The notes under the pieces are model-generated. The model was not told the DNA's origin and did not search any database. It saw nothing but the letters and a program-made list of their open reading frames with translations. From NCBI RefSeq assembly GCF_014839805.1, contig NC_051126.1:6394609-6458608 (forward strand): a DNA stretch of 64,000 nucleotides, in the 5' to 3' direction. Within the stretch, counting starts at the first letter, position 1. Every line of letters begins with the position of its first letter. The translations under genes and the position numbers were made by a program. Positions 45,857-56,101 of this stretch are shown in pieces. Source of the DNA: Manduca sexta (taxonomy: Eukaryota > Arthropoda > Insecta > Lepidoptera > Sphingidae).

Positions 45857-48310
45857 TTGAATAAGAAAACAATTAAAGAACATTACCCATTACCTAGAAT
45901 CGATGATCAATTAGATAATTTGTCGGGATTCAAGTATTACACTACCCTAGATCTTGCCAGTGGATATTACCAAATTCCTATGGCAGCTGCTTCCAAACAT
46001 TTAACTGCTTTTATAACGCCTGATGGGCATTTCGAATTTAATCGTATGCCCTTTGGTCTAGCTAATGCACCATCAAATTTCCAAAGAGCTATTAATAGTA
46101 TTCTCGGTAATGCTCGATTTAAAGAGGCTTTTGCATACATGGATGACGTAATTATTCCATCCAAAACTATTGAGGAAGGATTCAATAAATTACGTAAGAC
46201 ATTGGAATTATTTCGAGCAGCTGGACTCACCTTAAAATTATCTAAATGCAATTTTTTTATGAAATCCATTAACTACCTAGGGTTCGAAGTAACTGAGAAT
46301 GGAGTTCGGCCTGGAAATAGTAAAATAGAAGCAGTTGCAAATTTTCCCTGCCCCACTGACCAGCACAAAGTTCGTCAACTTATTGGTCTAGCTAGTTTTT
46401 TTCGGCGTTTCATTAGAGGTTTTTCTACAATCGCTAGACCATTGACTCAACTTTTAAAAAAGGAATCGAGGTGGCATTGGGGTAATATAGAACAAGAAGC
46501 GTTTGAAACTTTAAAAGGGGAGCTAGTTAAACGTCCCATTTTAGCTTTTTATAACCCAAAACATGAAACTCAAGTTCATACGGATGCTTCTAAAATAGGG
46601 ATTGCTGGAATTCTGATGCAACGACCTCGTAAAGAATCTTCTTTTAATGCTGTAGCATACTATAGTAGACAGACATCCCCTGAAGAATCTCGTTTTACTT
46701 CGTATGATTTGGAGACTCTCGCGGTCGTAACAGCATTAAAACAGTTTCGAGTGTATTTACTGGGACTTCACTTTACAATAGTTACCGATTGCAGTTCGGT
46801 CAGGGCTACCTTTGAGAAAAGGGATATATTGCCAAGAGTTGCGCGATGGTGGAGTAGTTTACAAGAATTTGATTTTGACATATCACATAAACCGGGTGCT
46901 AGTATGAGTCATGTAGATGCTCTCAGTCGTAATCCCGTGCAGCAGGACAATTTAACAGAAGTAAGATTAATTGACACAAATTGGATAGCTACTGCTCAAC
47001 AAAGCGACTCTGATCTTCAAAGAATTGTTGGCATATTAAACGACAAAGAAGCTGATAATATAATAGAGATTAAAAACAATTTTGTATTAAAACGTGGGCT
47101 GCTGTACAGGAAAACCGCTGACGGCGATCGCTGGGTAGTGCCAAAAGGAGTAAGGTGGCATTTACTTAAGGCTAATCATGACTCATTGGGACATTTTGGT
47201 TTTGAAAAGACTTATGACAAAATTAAACGTCAATACTGGTTCGCTAAAATGAGACGTTTCATTAAGAAATATGTAGATTCTTGTCTAGAGTGTGCTCATA
47301 CCAAAACTCCAGCCGGTAGGAAGTCCGGTGAATTGCACCCTATACCTAAAATTAATCGACCGTTCCATACTTTGCACATTGACCATTTAGGGCCATTTGT
47401 GCGAAGTAGAAAGAAAAATTCTCATTTATTGTTAATTATTGAAGCATTTACAAAATATTTAATTTTAGTACCAGTTAAAAGTACTAAAAGCATTCATACT
47501 ATTCAAGCTATGATAAATTATTTTCATACTTTCGGTGTACCACAAAGAATAATATCTGATAGGGGGACATCCTTTACATCACGAAACTTTAAAGAGTATC
47601 TAAGTACTTTAGGAATTAAACACGTCTTAAATGCAGTCTCCACACCACGTGCCAACGGGCAAGTAGAAAGATATAATAGAACCGTTCTGGCAGCTCTCAG
47701 CGCTAAAAATTATGATAAACCCGAAAATTCATGGGACGAGTCAGTGTCTGAAATCCAATGGGGGTTAAATAATACGGTTAATAAAGGAACAGGCAAAACA
47801 CCTGCCCAAGTATTATTCGGTCTTGAGTTAGTTGGCACTAATGACTCGTCGTTATGTCATACCACAAATAGTTATGTTGATGCACATGTTGAAAGCAATG
47901 TAGAGTTAGTGCGTAATGAAGTATCGGATTACGTTACTAGAAATCAAGTTAAACAAAAGGAATCCTATGATAAACATAGGAAGAAAGTAAGCTATTCTGT
48001 AGGTGATCTGGTGAGGATCGAACGAGAGGTGCCTGCTTGTGGTCAAAGTAGGAAATTGGTTCCCAAAATTCGCGGTCCTTATCGCATTAGCGAAATTCTT
48101 GGCAATGACAGATACATGTTCATAGACACGCCTCTTTCTCGAAAAGGTAATAGACCCTTTAAAGGTGTCTTCTCAGTAGATAAAATACACCCGTGGTTAG
48201 TATTTAATCGAAATGTTGACGATGAGTGCGAATCTGAGGACAATCGAGAAGCTAATGGAGCAGTCAACGCTGATATTGACAGTAGTGACAAGGAATGTAG
48301 TAATAATTAA
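45857..48310 (+). CDS. Pol of the Gypsy element: RT (partial), RNase H, integrase
   Basis: The open frame of 817 residues starts at an ATG inside RT, so the ATG is not the native start. RT: 'TTLDLASGYYQI' (motif A, D32), 'FNRMPFGLANAPSNFQ', and the catalytic YMDD at 94-97. RNase H starts near 236 ('TQVHTDASKIGIAGI', D243) and includes D311 and D354 in 'SHVDALSRNP'. Integrase has the zinc-binding H441/H446/C476/C479, and the catalytic triad D509 ('HIDHLGPF'), D568 ('SDRGTSFTS') and E604 ('NGQVERYNR'), with 35 residues between the last two. A basic C-terminal part with an 'IRGPYRISEI' box ends the protein. All catalytic residues expected in this part are present. The missing N-terminal RT segment lies in the broken stretch just upstream. 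Confidence 0.92.
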   Translation: MNKKTIKEHYPLPRIDDQLDNLSGFKYYTTLDLASGYYQIPMAAASKHLTAFITPDGHFEFNRMPFGLANAPSNFQRAINSILGNARFKEAFAYMDDVIIPSKTIEEGFNKLRKTLELFRAAGLTLKLSKCNFFMKSINYLGFEVTENGVRPGNSKIEAVANFPCPTDQHKVRQLIGLASFFRRFIRGFSTIARPLTQLLKKESRWHWGNIEQEAFETLKGELVKRPILAFYNPKHETQVHTDASKIGIAGILMQRPRKESSFNAVAYYSRQTSPEESRFTSYDLETLAVVTALKQFRVYLLGLHFTIVTDCSSVRATFEKRDILPRVARWWSSLQEFDFDISHKPGASMSHVDALSRNPVQQDNLTEVRLIDTNWIATAQQSDSDLQRIVGILNDKEADNIIEIKNNFVLKRGLLYRKTADGDRWVVPKGVRWHLLKANHDSLGHFGFEKTYDKIKRQYWFAKMRRFIKKYVDSCLECAHTKTPAGRKSGELHPIPKINRPFHTLHIDHLGPFVRSRKKNSHLLLIIEAFTKYLILVPVKSTKSIHTIQAMINYFHTFGVPQRIISDRGTSFTSRNFKEYLSTLGIKHVLNAVSTPRANGQVERYNRTVLAALSAKNYDKPENSWDESVSEIQWGLNNTVNKGTGKTPAQVLFGLELVGTNDSSLCHTTNSYVDAHVESNVELVRNEVSDYVTRNQVKQKESYDKHRKKVSYSVGDLVRIEREVPACGQSRKLVPKIRGPYRISEILGNDRYMFIDTPLSRKGNRPFKGVFSVDKIHPWLVFNRNVDDECESEDNREANGAVNADIDSSDKECSNN

Positions 48311-48361
48311 ATAATCAAACAACAATATTTAATACATTATGTTTTACATCAGTAGTATTTG

Positions 48362-48660
48362 AGCAATACTGTAAACATGTAGGGGTTACAGTATTGATGT
48401 TAGGTGTTACTGTAGATATGAAGAGGCTACAGTAACACAGATAAACAAGTAATTATTATTTATTTGAGGCGAAGACATGAAGGGGCTTCGTCCTCAGGTT
48501 TAGCAAAGTATTTTAGCAATACTGTAAACATGAAGGGGTTACAGTATTGATGTTAGGTATTACTGTCGATATGAAGAAACTGCAGTGACTCAGATAAACA
48601 ACTAATTATAATTAATAATGTGAGGTGAAGATATTATGGGACATTGTCCATATTGATTGT
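48362..48660 (+). repeat. Tandem-duplicated hairpin array in the 3' region of the Gypsy element
   Basis: Hairpins: H1 48364-48396 (11-bp perfect stem); H2 48406-48436 (10-bp perfect stem); H3 48465-48496 (10-bp stem, one bulge); H4 48517-48549 (11-bp perfect stem); H5 48559-48589 (8 of 10 pairs, two of them G-U); H6 about 48621-48652 (degenerate). H1-H5 have an 11-nt loop with consensus AYATGAAGRGG (H1 has one substitution). The first three are duplicated as the second three with a 153-bp period. The array lies between the pol stop and the 3' LTR, so it would be in every genomic RNA. Its function is unknown. Confidence 0.85.
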
Positions 48661-48777
48661 CAGTTATTAATGATTTATATTGTAAGTAATAATATATATT
48701 GAAAAGTTGATCGAATTATTATGAACGTATTGATTTTATATGATATCCCCTTTGCGATTTTCACGGGACGTGAAATA

Positions 48778-48790
48778 AGCAGGAAAGGCC
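48778..48790 (+). other. Candidate polypurine tract
   Basis: 'agcaggaaaggcc' lies three bases upstream of the 3' LTR. It is the only purine-rich run close to the LTR boundary, where plus-strand priming must occur, but it is short and interrupted by C. Confidence 0.4.
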
Positions 48791-48793
48791 GAC

Positions 48794-49104
48794 TGTTAGA
48801 AATTGTAACAATTATATTATCCTTTGTTTTGTCTTTAATTTGTTAATAAATGATTTGTTATTGATGTAAAGCATGTTCCCACCAGCTACATCCGGTAGTC
48901 ACTTTATTAATATTGACTTCCGGTATAACCGATGTCTGTCGGTAGACAGAGATGATTTTATTGATAGCAGTCGGGAACATGGCATTCGAGTCTGAGCTCT
49001 CTTGAAGCAAAGACGTCTTGTATAATATCGTTAAATAAAAGTGTTGTAAAGTACAAGTGAAGTATTACTTAAATAAGAAGCTATTTAATTACATCGTATT
49101 AACA
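48794..49104 (+). repeat. 3' LTR (311 bp)
   Basis: It is the same length as the 5' LTR, offset by exactly 5767 bp. The single visible difference is G at 48954. The AATAAA-type signal is at 49034-49039. Confidence 0.95.
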
Positions 49105-49108
49105 ATTT
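49105..49108. repeat. Target site duplication, right (LTR retrotransposon)
   Basis: ATTT, matching 43023-43026. Confidence 0.75.
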
Positions 49109-49195
49109 TAATGACCATTTCATATTCCACGAATAAAACAATGTAATTTTTTCTTGGATATCAAAATAATGACGGATATATTGAATTCATGGGAA

Positions 49196-49350
49196 GTCTA
49201 CCCACGAGGTGGACAGATTACCTCATAACAGTCGCAGGAGATCGCTGGATGTGGGCCGCTTCCATTAGGTCGATGTAGAAATCTTTGGCGAAGGCCCATA
49301 TTCAGCAGTGGACATCCTGCAGCTGGAGATGATAACGATGATCATGATGT
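49196..49350 (+). pseudogene. RTE-type LINE 3' fragment with GAT-rich tail
   Basis: It reads 'RWTDYLITVAGDRWMWAA', then a stop, then 'KSLAKAHIQQWTS', the C-terminal tail of an RTE-type reverse transcriptase. It is followed by an imperfect 'gatgataacgatgatcatga' tail, unlike the GAA tail of the copies at 23963 and 24660, so it comes from a different RTE subfamily. It is 5'-truncated and carries an in-frame TAG. Confidence 0.75.
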
Positions 49351-49451
49351 ATTGGATACATAAATATACTCTTTAAGGCCATGGAATTAAAACAATGGAA
49401 TGTTGCAGAGAAATATCGAAATTTGGTAAAAATTATACATGTACCAAATTA

Positions 49452-49745
49452 ATCTAACTAATATTACGAATACGAAAGATTTTGAAAATGTTGAAAGTTT
49501 GTATGTTTGTAAGGCGTAAACGCTGAAACAACTGAATGGATTTTGATGAAATTTGGTACACGGGTATACCATATCCTCGATTAATATGTAGGGTATTTTT
49601 TATCCTTGAAATTCGTTGCTATGAGAAGTAACGACAATTAAAAAAAATATTTCAATATAAATGTAGCTGGCGTCATTCAGTTTTCTTGGAGTATTGTAGC
49701 GGGAAAGACTTTTCACTACGGAGAAGCCACGAGCATTACCTAATC
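49452..49745 (+). mobile_element. Helitron-like element, decayed
   Basis: The 5' signature 'ctaactaatattacgaatac' is followed by 'ggattttgatgaaatttggt' and 'acacgggtataccatatcct'. The terminal hairpin region is 'actacggagaagccacgagc' and the terminus 'attacctaat' has lost the CTAG. It shares its body with the element at 6020-6324. Confidence 0.6.
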
Positions 49746-50122
49746 TCATATAAATTAATGCTGAACAAACAAATATTGTAAAGACTTTTAATTTTTATCT
49801 TATAACTGAGGAATCTTATGCGGGTCATAAAGAGAGTCCTTTGTTTGCCGTTTACCTGAACACGTTTTATCTGCTGCGGGTGATTTCCTTTGGATACAAG
49901 TGAAGCGGAATTTCCTCCGTTGTAATACAGTGTGTATTTTTTGAAGCTTTTAACTGAATCCCTGCTGAGAAACGCACGCTTTGGCTTAAACATTTTAGGA
50001 CATTTACCTATAGCTTTTGTCGCTGCCGTTTTAACATTAGAATTTAGAATACATGGATTTTGTTGAAATAAAAGAGTCCTATTCGGATTTTTGTTACAAT
50101 TCCATATGTAAAAAAATCTCAT
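49736..50122 (-). CDS. Hypothetical basic protein frame, 128 codons (weak)
   Basis: A single open frame rich in Lys, Arg and Asn runs on the minus strand, partly overlapping the end of the Helitron-like element. There is no signal peptide, membrane segment or domain that I recognise. The middle ('KCPKMFKPKRAFLSRD', 'YYNGGNSASLVSKGNH') is less A/T-driven than typical noise, which is the only reason for listing it. It could be a relic of a captured exon or chance. Chance is more likely. Confidence 0.2.
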   Translation of the reverse strand: MRFFYIWNCNKNPNRTLLFQQNPCILNSNVKTAATKAIGKCPKMFKPKRAFLSRDSVKSFKKYTLYYNGGNSASLVSKGNHPQQIKRVQVNGKQRTLFMTRIRFLSYKIKIKSLYNICLFSINLYEIR

Positions 50123-50301
50123 TATTAAGGTTACCTTTAGAGTATACTTATTTATAGATAAGTAAAATTTTCAACAGATTGTCGACGTCTTTAATTATAA
50201 TAAATTCAATCGTCATCTTTAAAGAAAGAAATTGGTTTATTGTCGTATCCAGTGCATGCAAGTATTAAATGCTGGTTATAATATAAAAGTCTTATATCAG
50301 A

Positions 50302-50486
50302 GCAGGGGCCTTATTCTCTATCCCGCACGTTATTTTGACAGTGCGTAACAAGCACGTAACACAACCCATCATGTTTAGTACTATAGAAATTTGGCTTACA
50401 GAATACCATTCCATACACATTTCTCGAAGATAACATGACACGGCCGCGTTACGCGTTTACACTATCATACAGAATAAGGGCCCTGC
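50302..50486. mobile_element. Short MITE with 20-bp imperfect terminal inverted repeats
   Basis: Left end 'gcaggggccttattctctat' and right end (complement) 'gcagggcccttattctgtat' match at 18 of 20 positions across a 185-bp unit. The interior is non-coding and includes 'aacaagcacgtaacacaacc'. No clear target duplication could be set because the terminal GC run makes the boundary ambiguous. The 'gggcccttattctgtat' motif is familiar from lepidopteran MITEs. Confidence 0.72.
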
Positions 50487-50980
50487 GTTGCTCGATTATG
50501 ATGTGATTTGGAAATAAGTACCTTATATGATCTCTGCTATTATAAAATTGAACTGTTATTAAGTCAACTAACATTCCATTATCCGAAACAGCCTTACTCT
50601 AAATTCACTAATTTTCAACATTGCTTCTTCCTAAAATATCACTAATGTTTCTCCCTCTGTAAGAAGCCAGATTTTCGGTACAATTTTAGACGGTAAACAT
50701 TCGTGTGCCAGCGATAAAGTTCTATAACAATTTATCTACGAGGGATGTAATTAATCATGAATTAAGTTTGTTCAGCCCGCTGATCTCGAGTCAAAAAGTC
50801 ACTTTGTTGGCCGTGGTCTTGAATCCCCTTAATTAAATGAAGATGCGATAAAAACTCTCCCTTCATATACTAACGTGTTATTAATGAATACGATAATTTA
50901 ATTTAGTAAAATATTCTAGGACATCAATTGTTACAAAAAAAATTAAGACTTACGATGTTTTTTTGGCTTCTTTTAGTACA

Positions 50981-51234
50981 TACACACATCACGCATTTAT
51001 CTCCGAAGGGGTATACAGATGCGCAACCAGGGCGCCCAATTTTCGCCAAGTGTGTTTCGTCTACCATTGTGATAGGGGGCGAGCCTATCGCCATATCGAG
51101 CATAAATTCCAGACTCCGGGTTAATAGTGAGCAGAAAAACCCAAATATCACTTTGCCCGACCCGAAATTCAAACCTTGGACCTCAGAGCGCTGCCGTTTC
51201 GCGCATGCAGTACAGCTATGCCACCGAGGCAGTC
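50981..51234 (-). mobile_element. tRNA-derived SINE, copy F (best preserved)
   Basis: Minus-strand order: head 'gactgcctcggtggcatagc', B-box region 'aggtttgaatttcgggtcgg', body 'tgatatttgggtttttctgc' and 'ctatcgccatatcgagcata' (plus strand), 'ccccctatcacaatgg', and tail 'cccttcggagataaatgcgt'. It contains every module seen in the other copies of this family. Two open frames on opposite strands run through it only because the SINE happens to be stop-poor. Confidence 0.85.
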
Positions 51235-51904
51235 CTCTTAGTAAATACTGGGAAATGGGATAAGTAGAACTCAAGGGCAAAAGGAGACAAAATTTAAATA
51301 AAGTTTAGGGCGTGATATCGAAATACTTAATTACTTGACTCTAATTAACGAAATGTGAATTATGTAGCAAAATTAAATTATAATATACTATCGTAGAAAA
51401 ACCTTTAATATTATAATATGCAGACTAATTAAAATAAACGATTCTCTTTACATATTTTGGGGTATGACACGTAAAAGCATAAGAAAATAAAGGCTTATTT
51501 AAAATTACACCAACTACAAATTAAGCAGCGAGATTATTGTACACGAAGCATTAATTAAAAAACAGAGCAAATACAGGGACTTCGTGAAAATATTTTACGC
51601 ATACGACTCAAGATCTAGCATGACACTAGTGTAAATTTATTTTAATTATTAACGAATTTTCAGAATACCATTAAACTTATCCATTATATAACGATGTTCA
51701 ACATTTTGGTATTTTAAAATAAAGGCTATTTTTCAAACACCAGAGAAAGGTTATTGTTAGGGCAAAATACATGAACAAATAAAATTTGACAATTGGATGA
51801 ATAAAATTGTTCAATTGTTTCGCTTTTATATTTCGTCATGTTAAATTTTTTTAATGGATATTTTTGTAGTCAAAATTAGCCCTTAGGGGCGTGTTTCATA
51901 ATGT
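51235..51904. other. AT-rich sequence, nothing recognised
   Basis: No gene or repeat is seen. Confidence 0.45.
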
Positions 51905-52110
51905 TTAAGTAATATTCTCCCTCTCCCTTCCAACCATCCTAACAAAGCTCCTCCTCCTTCCTCTTCTCTTCCTCCCTTCTATCCCCTCCCTTAGCGTACC
52001 GTCCGCTGTCACCCTCAGTTATAGCGGTAGGGCCCACCAACTCTTCATTAGGACTGCCGTGGTTGCTAAGCCGGGAAATCGCTTGTAGATCGTTAGCAGG
52101 GTACCGTGAT
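51905..52110. repeat. Modular GC-rich dispersed repeat, copy 2 (core only)
   Basis: 'ctccctctcccttccaacca', 'gcgtaccgtccgctgtcacc', 'tagcggtagggcccaccaac' and 'gttgctaagccgggaaatcg' match the core of the repeat at 28680-28925 in order and spacing, with small gaps. The flanking 'cacagttcag' modules of the first copy are missing here. Confidence 0.75.
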
Positions 52111-54803
52111 AACCGAGAAAGTTCCCAAAAAAAAACAGCACATCTTCGGTATTTAATCGTCATACATTTTATTTAACGACTTGCATTTATTCAGATTTCG
52201 TGGAACAGACAATCAAATTAATAATTTTATATTCAAGTTTATCGGATAATTCAGTGCACAAATCAATTTCATCCAGAGTGTTCTCTGTAATTTCAACCAG
52301 CTCTATATTGCATAAACGTCATTCATGCCAAATTCCACTCGCCGGGTCAATCGGAGGCTCTCATTCATAAACTAGAACAAACAGTGCTGTCGTATTGTTC
52401 ACTTCTCATTTATCTTTGGACGTATTACGTTCTGTGAAATGTGGATTAATTTGTATAGTTCCGCGATACTGATTAACCGTTTAACCTTTTCAATGTGTAT
52501 GGTATGATTAATGGTGTTTGAGTTGGTAATACTTTTTGTACGTGATTTCGTTTGTCGGAATTCGGAATCGGTTGATAATTACTTTGGTCTCCAATTTCTA
52601 ACACTACTGTACCCGTATTACTCTAATGATGATGAATGGATTTTTTATGCTCAGTTCCATTCTGCAATCTTTAAGTCTGCCAAAAGTTCTAGCTTCCTTA
52701 TAGTAGGATATAGCTCATAATTATGAATTGAGTCTTTAAGTGAAGAATTAATTGCCATATATCTTGAAAACCGTGATCAACCAAGCTTAAAGCCGCATAT
52801 ATTATGCAGTCTCCAGGCATCGAACAAACTGAATATCCAACAAAACCTTTCACTTCAACTCTCCACACAAAAATTTTACACAATGCGTTAATGATATGGG
52901 CATCATACTCGAAAGGCCACGACAATACAAAATAAAGTTGTTATAGAAGATAAATAAAACTAGGAGGTGGAATGCAGCATGATGCATGTTTGCGAAGTTC
53001 CAGCGCGGGAAACTAATTTAAAGTTTGAAGGGCAGCGTTATTTACGAGTATTTGTACGCGAGTTCGTTCATACTTTGTGCTAATTTTAAGAAATGTTTCT
53101 ATGCTTTGTTGTATTCGCTATTATCTTTTTGTTCGAGTGATCTACTTGAAGTTACAATATACTCAAGAAGTTGGTTGAGGTTCCGTCGTCAGCGAAATAG
53201 CTTAAGTGGTCCGCAATAATTCGTTCCATGTGTTATGAATTCAGACAATTGGAATTCTTGAGAAATGGGAGCGACTCACAATCCTATTACGGAATCAGAG
53301 GTATGTATATTATATGACAGGATTATATTTTAATTATTTTTTATTTTACCACTATTGAGTATTTTATTCATGTTAAGTGTTCATAATCAGACTTCTGAAA
53401 TTCCCAGTTTATTCCCAATACTTCCCCTTTATAGATTTCTTGTTGGCGGTTGCATTAGAATTACAAATTGATAACTGGTAAGGGTTCATTCAAAAATATT
53501 TATACTTCAATAATACTTTCTATTAATTTTACAAAATATGACTTTTTATTGGATGTTCTAAGTATAATGAATATTGCGCTAAATGGATTTAGATGAATTT
53601 TGATATACAGACAAAGGTGAAGTATAACATAAAATTACATACATTTTAATGTCGTAAATGTGCATACAGGACAATTTTTCATGGAAGGTACATTCGTACA
53701 GACAAAGCTAGCAAAAACTAGTTATATTATATAAAATAGTTAAAAGTTCGGTTTCATGATACTTTTTAATATGATTCACCCAAAGTTCGTAAAAGTTTTA
53801 AATCGTATAGAGCTGTATAATCATTCACAGACCAAACCAGCATGTATAAGAAATGTCTGGACCACAGACTTTGCCGCTAAATCCAGGTTCTTGAAGTTTG
53901 TTCCGCTTTACGAAAACGGTCGCGGTGCGATTCTAAAAGCAGTCTCAAGTTTAGAGTTCGTTCAATGATAGCTTCTTAGCGCTTCTTAGCTAAAGTGTGT
54001 GTAGTTGTACAGATGAGGTTGCATTACCACATTTTGTTTCTGTTGTTCTAGTTGTTATTTCTTGCTGCTTTATTAATACAGTGTTCACATACCGTTCGTT
54101 CTTTATTATTGTTTTGTCTTATAGAAATTACGTTACGCCATGTATTGGCCAGCTCAAAACTAACTAGAAACGCCTCATGTGTAAATTTAATTTAAAACTG
54201 TGTCTCAATTACTGAGGTAAATAATTATTTTCATTACGATATTTCGTGTACGTGATATACCGAATTTATTATTTTCTCAATGTTATTAGGTATCTTTGTA
54301 ATAATTAGTAATTTACATTATATTTACACGTACTAAATTTTACATTTTATATTGCTAAAACATTGTTTAAATTTGCAATGCATTATTATATTTCAGTATA
54401 TTCGTATAAATTTGTAACTCAATGCATTTTTTTGTAATCTTAAATGTTCATTTTGACCGAACTATAAGTATCTATCCATCGCCCTACTAGTGTCGAATCG
54501 GTCTCTAGAGACAACTGCTTTCTCGATTCAAAAGTGTTTGGCTAGTTCAGCGTTTGCAACAAACACTTTATGTATCGGTCGAAGTTTAAATAACCTTTGT
54601 TATATATATAAGTTATAAGTTTTTTTTTTCCACTATAAAAACACATATGTCACAAAACAAACCGTGTAGCATATCTTGGGCCGTCTAAACAGGGCGTAGG
54701 TAGGTACCTACCTACAACCCTTTACCTTTTCAGCGTTCATCCGCAAACGCGTGATACGATGACCAAGGGAAATAGATATAAATTTGTATATATATATAGA
54801 TTA
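52111..54803. other. Unique AT-rich sequence with a possible decayed Helitron end
   Basis: About 2.7 kb. At about 53560-53730 'gcgctaaatggatttagatg' and 'aaaactagtta' faintly resemble the Helitron-like body and CTAG terminus found elsewhere. No coding sequence is supported; short frames at 52511, 52698, 53025 and 53756 lack any family resemblance. Confidence 0.35.
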
Positions 54804-55255
54804 CTAGCTTTTATTCGCAGCATCGTCCGCGTGAAAGAGATTTCCGGGATAAAAGTCCCGCTAAAAAAGCATCCGATTTAATTATATTTATGGCTCACTA
54901 TTTTAGTCATAGTGGCTTCCAAATAAAAAGTAGATATATACTGTCGCGGACTTTTATTTAGAAGTATTTAAGACGAAAAATCCTACGGTATCTTTGTCTA
55001 ACTCCAACCGTTAAGGCAGTGTACGCCAAGACAGCAATTTTTTCCGACTTACTTGATATGTATCGTTATATTATGACCAAATTTCACAAAAACATTATAA
55101 ATTATATCCTACATGTTATTCTGCTGTATAACCTATATTACTGCAGAGTTTCACCCAAATCTGTTCAGTAGTTTTTTCATGACAGAGGAACAAACATACA
55201 TACATACATGCATACATCGATCCTCACAAACTTTCGCATTTATAGTATTGGTGGA
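54804..55255 (-). mobile_element. Helitron-like element
   Basis: On the minus strand it starts TCCACCAATACTATAAATGC and ends with the hairpin region 'acgcggacgatgctgcgaat' plus 'aaaagCTAG', followed by T. The interior contains 'ttctgctgtataacctatat' and a CATA microsatellite ('catacatacatgcatacatc') near the 5' end. The 5' flank is C rather than A on that strand, so the left boundary could be off by a base or two. Confidence 0.68.
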
Positions 55256-55514
55256 GTAGGATTTGCATTAAAATAACTTAGGTAAGTACATACAATTTAT
55301 TTTAATCCTATCATAAAAACTATTTTAAAACGGAGTACAGATTTCATGAAAATTTCGTATAAACTTTGTATAATTACATCGTCATGCGAGGCAGAAGTTT
55401 TACGCTAACAAGGTGAATTTTTGACAGCGTTTTCCAGACTTAGACACAATTTGAAAACCACATTTTATATAACTCTAATTACTTACGTAAGAATTTATGC
55501 TCTACATATTCTAA

Positions 55515-55697
55515 CCCCCTTATTCATAGACGTTTTTTATCTAATGCCCGTAAATATATTGCGATATAACAATATTAGCCAATCACAACGGCCCTATGGC
55601 TATGCACTGCGAAGGCTGTCATGCCGTTGGCACTGAGAAACAGACTTGTCACAGCTTTACTCTGTCCTTAGATAAAAAACGTCTATGAATAAGAAGG
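55515..55697. mobile_element. Short MITE with 30-bp terminal inverted repeats
   Basis: Left terminus 55515-55544 and right terminus 55668-55697 are reverse complements at 28 of 30 positions, centred on 'tagacgttttttatctaa'. The 183-bp unit has a non-coding interior ('ccaatcacaacggccctatg'). Deletion-derived MITEs of this type are common in Lepidoptera. The target duplication is not resolved because of the leading C run. Confidence 0.82.
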
Positions 55698-55800
55698 TAT
55701 ATGTGTAAATGTATAAACAAGAAATAAGCATAGATACTTACAATTTAATATGATTCGTATCAATGGAGAAAGGTAAAATTTGCCGAAAAGGAACCTGACA

Positions 55801-56101
55801 TCACTACATAGTATAATACAAAGTCGCTTTCTCTGTCCCTATGTCCCTTTGTATGCTTAAATCTTTAAAACTACGCAACGGATTTGATGCGTTTTTTTTA
55901 AATAGATAGAGTGATTCAAGAGGAAGGTTTATATGTATAATAACATCCATGAAATAGTGGAGAAATACTGTTATTTTGTTATGTTATACCCGTGCGAAGC
56001 CAGAGCGGGCCGCTATGTTTTTATATACAACGTTCACAGTTTTTCTGTAGTGTATTTAGTATCCGCATCGCACCCGTGCGAAGCCGGGGCGGGTCGCTAG
56101 T
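55801..56101 (+). mobile_element. Non-autonomous Helitron-like element with duplicated 3' terminus
   Basis: It starts TCACTACATAGTATAATAC after an A and ends 'cgaagccggggcgggtcgCTAG' followed by T, the A|T signature of Helitrons. The terminal hairpin region occurs twice, at about 55989-56015 ('acccgtgcgaagccagagcg' ending 'cgctatg') and at 56074-56101. The inner copy is mutated at the terminal tetranucleotide. The body contains 'tacgcaacggatttgatgcg'. Non-coding, 301 bp. Confidence 0.8.

Larger units (their letters stand above)
43027..49104 (+). mobile_element. Ty3/Gypsy LTR retrotransposon, nearly complete but frame-broken
   Basis: The 6078-bp element is bounded by 311-bp LTRs (TG...CA) and a 4-bp target duplication. 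Order: 5' LTR, candidate primer-binding site, gag-protease ORF (43434-45686), a damaged 170-bp stretch at the start of RT, pol ORF with RT, RNase H and integrase (45857-48310), a hairpin array, a purine-rich tract and the 3' LTR. No env-like frame is present. RT-RNaseH-integrase order and the integrase D-D-35-E place it in Ty3/Gypsy. The RNase H/integrase linker ('HKPGASMSHVDALSRNP') suggests the mdg1/mdg3/Blastopia side of insect Gypsy elements, but that clade call is tentative. One LTR mismatch indicates recent integration. Confidence 0.93.

Noticed and set aside
50924..51280. Opposed 118- and 111-codon frames
   Set aside because: Both run through a SINE (copy F); no protein similarity and the same SINE elsewhere is not open.
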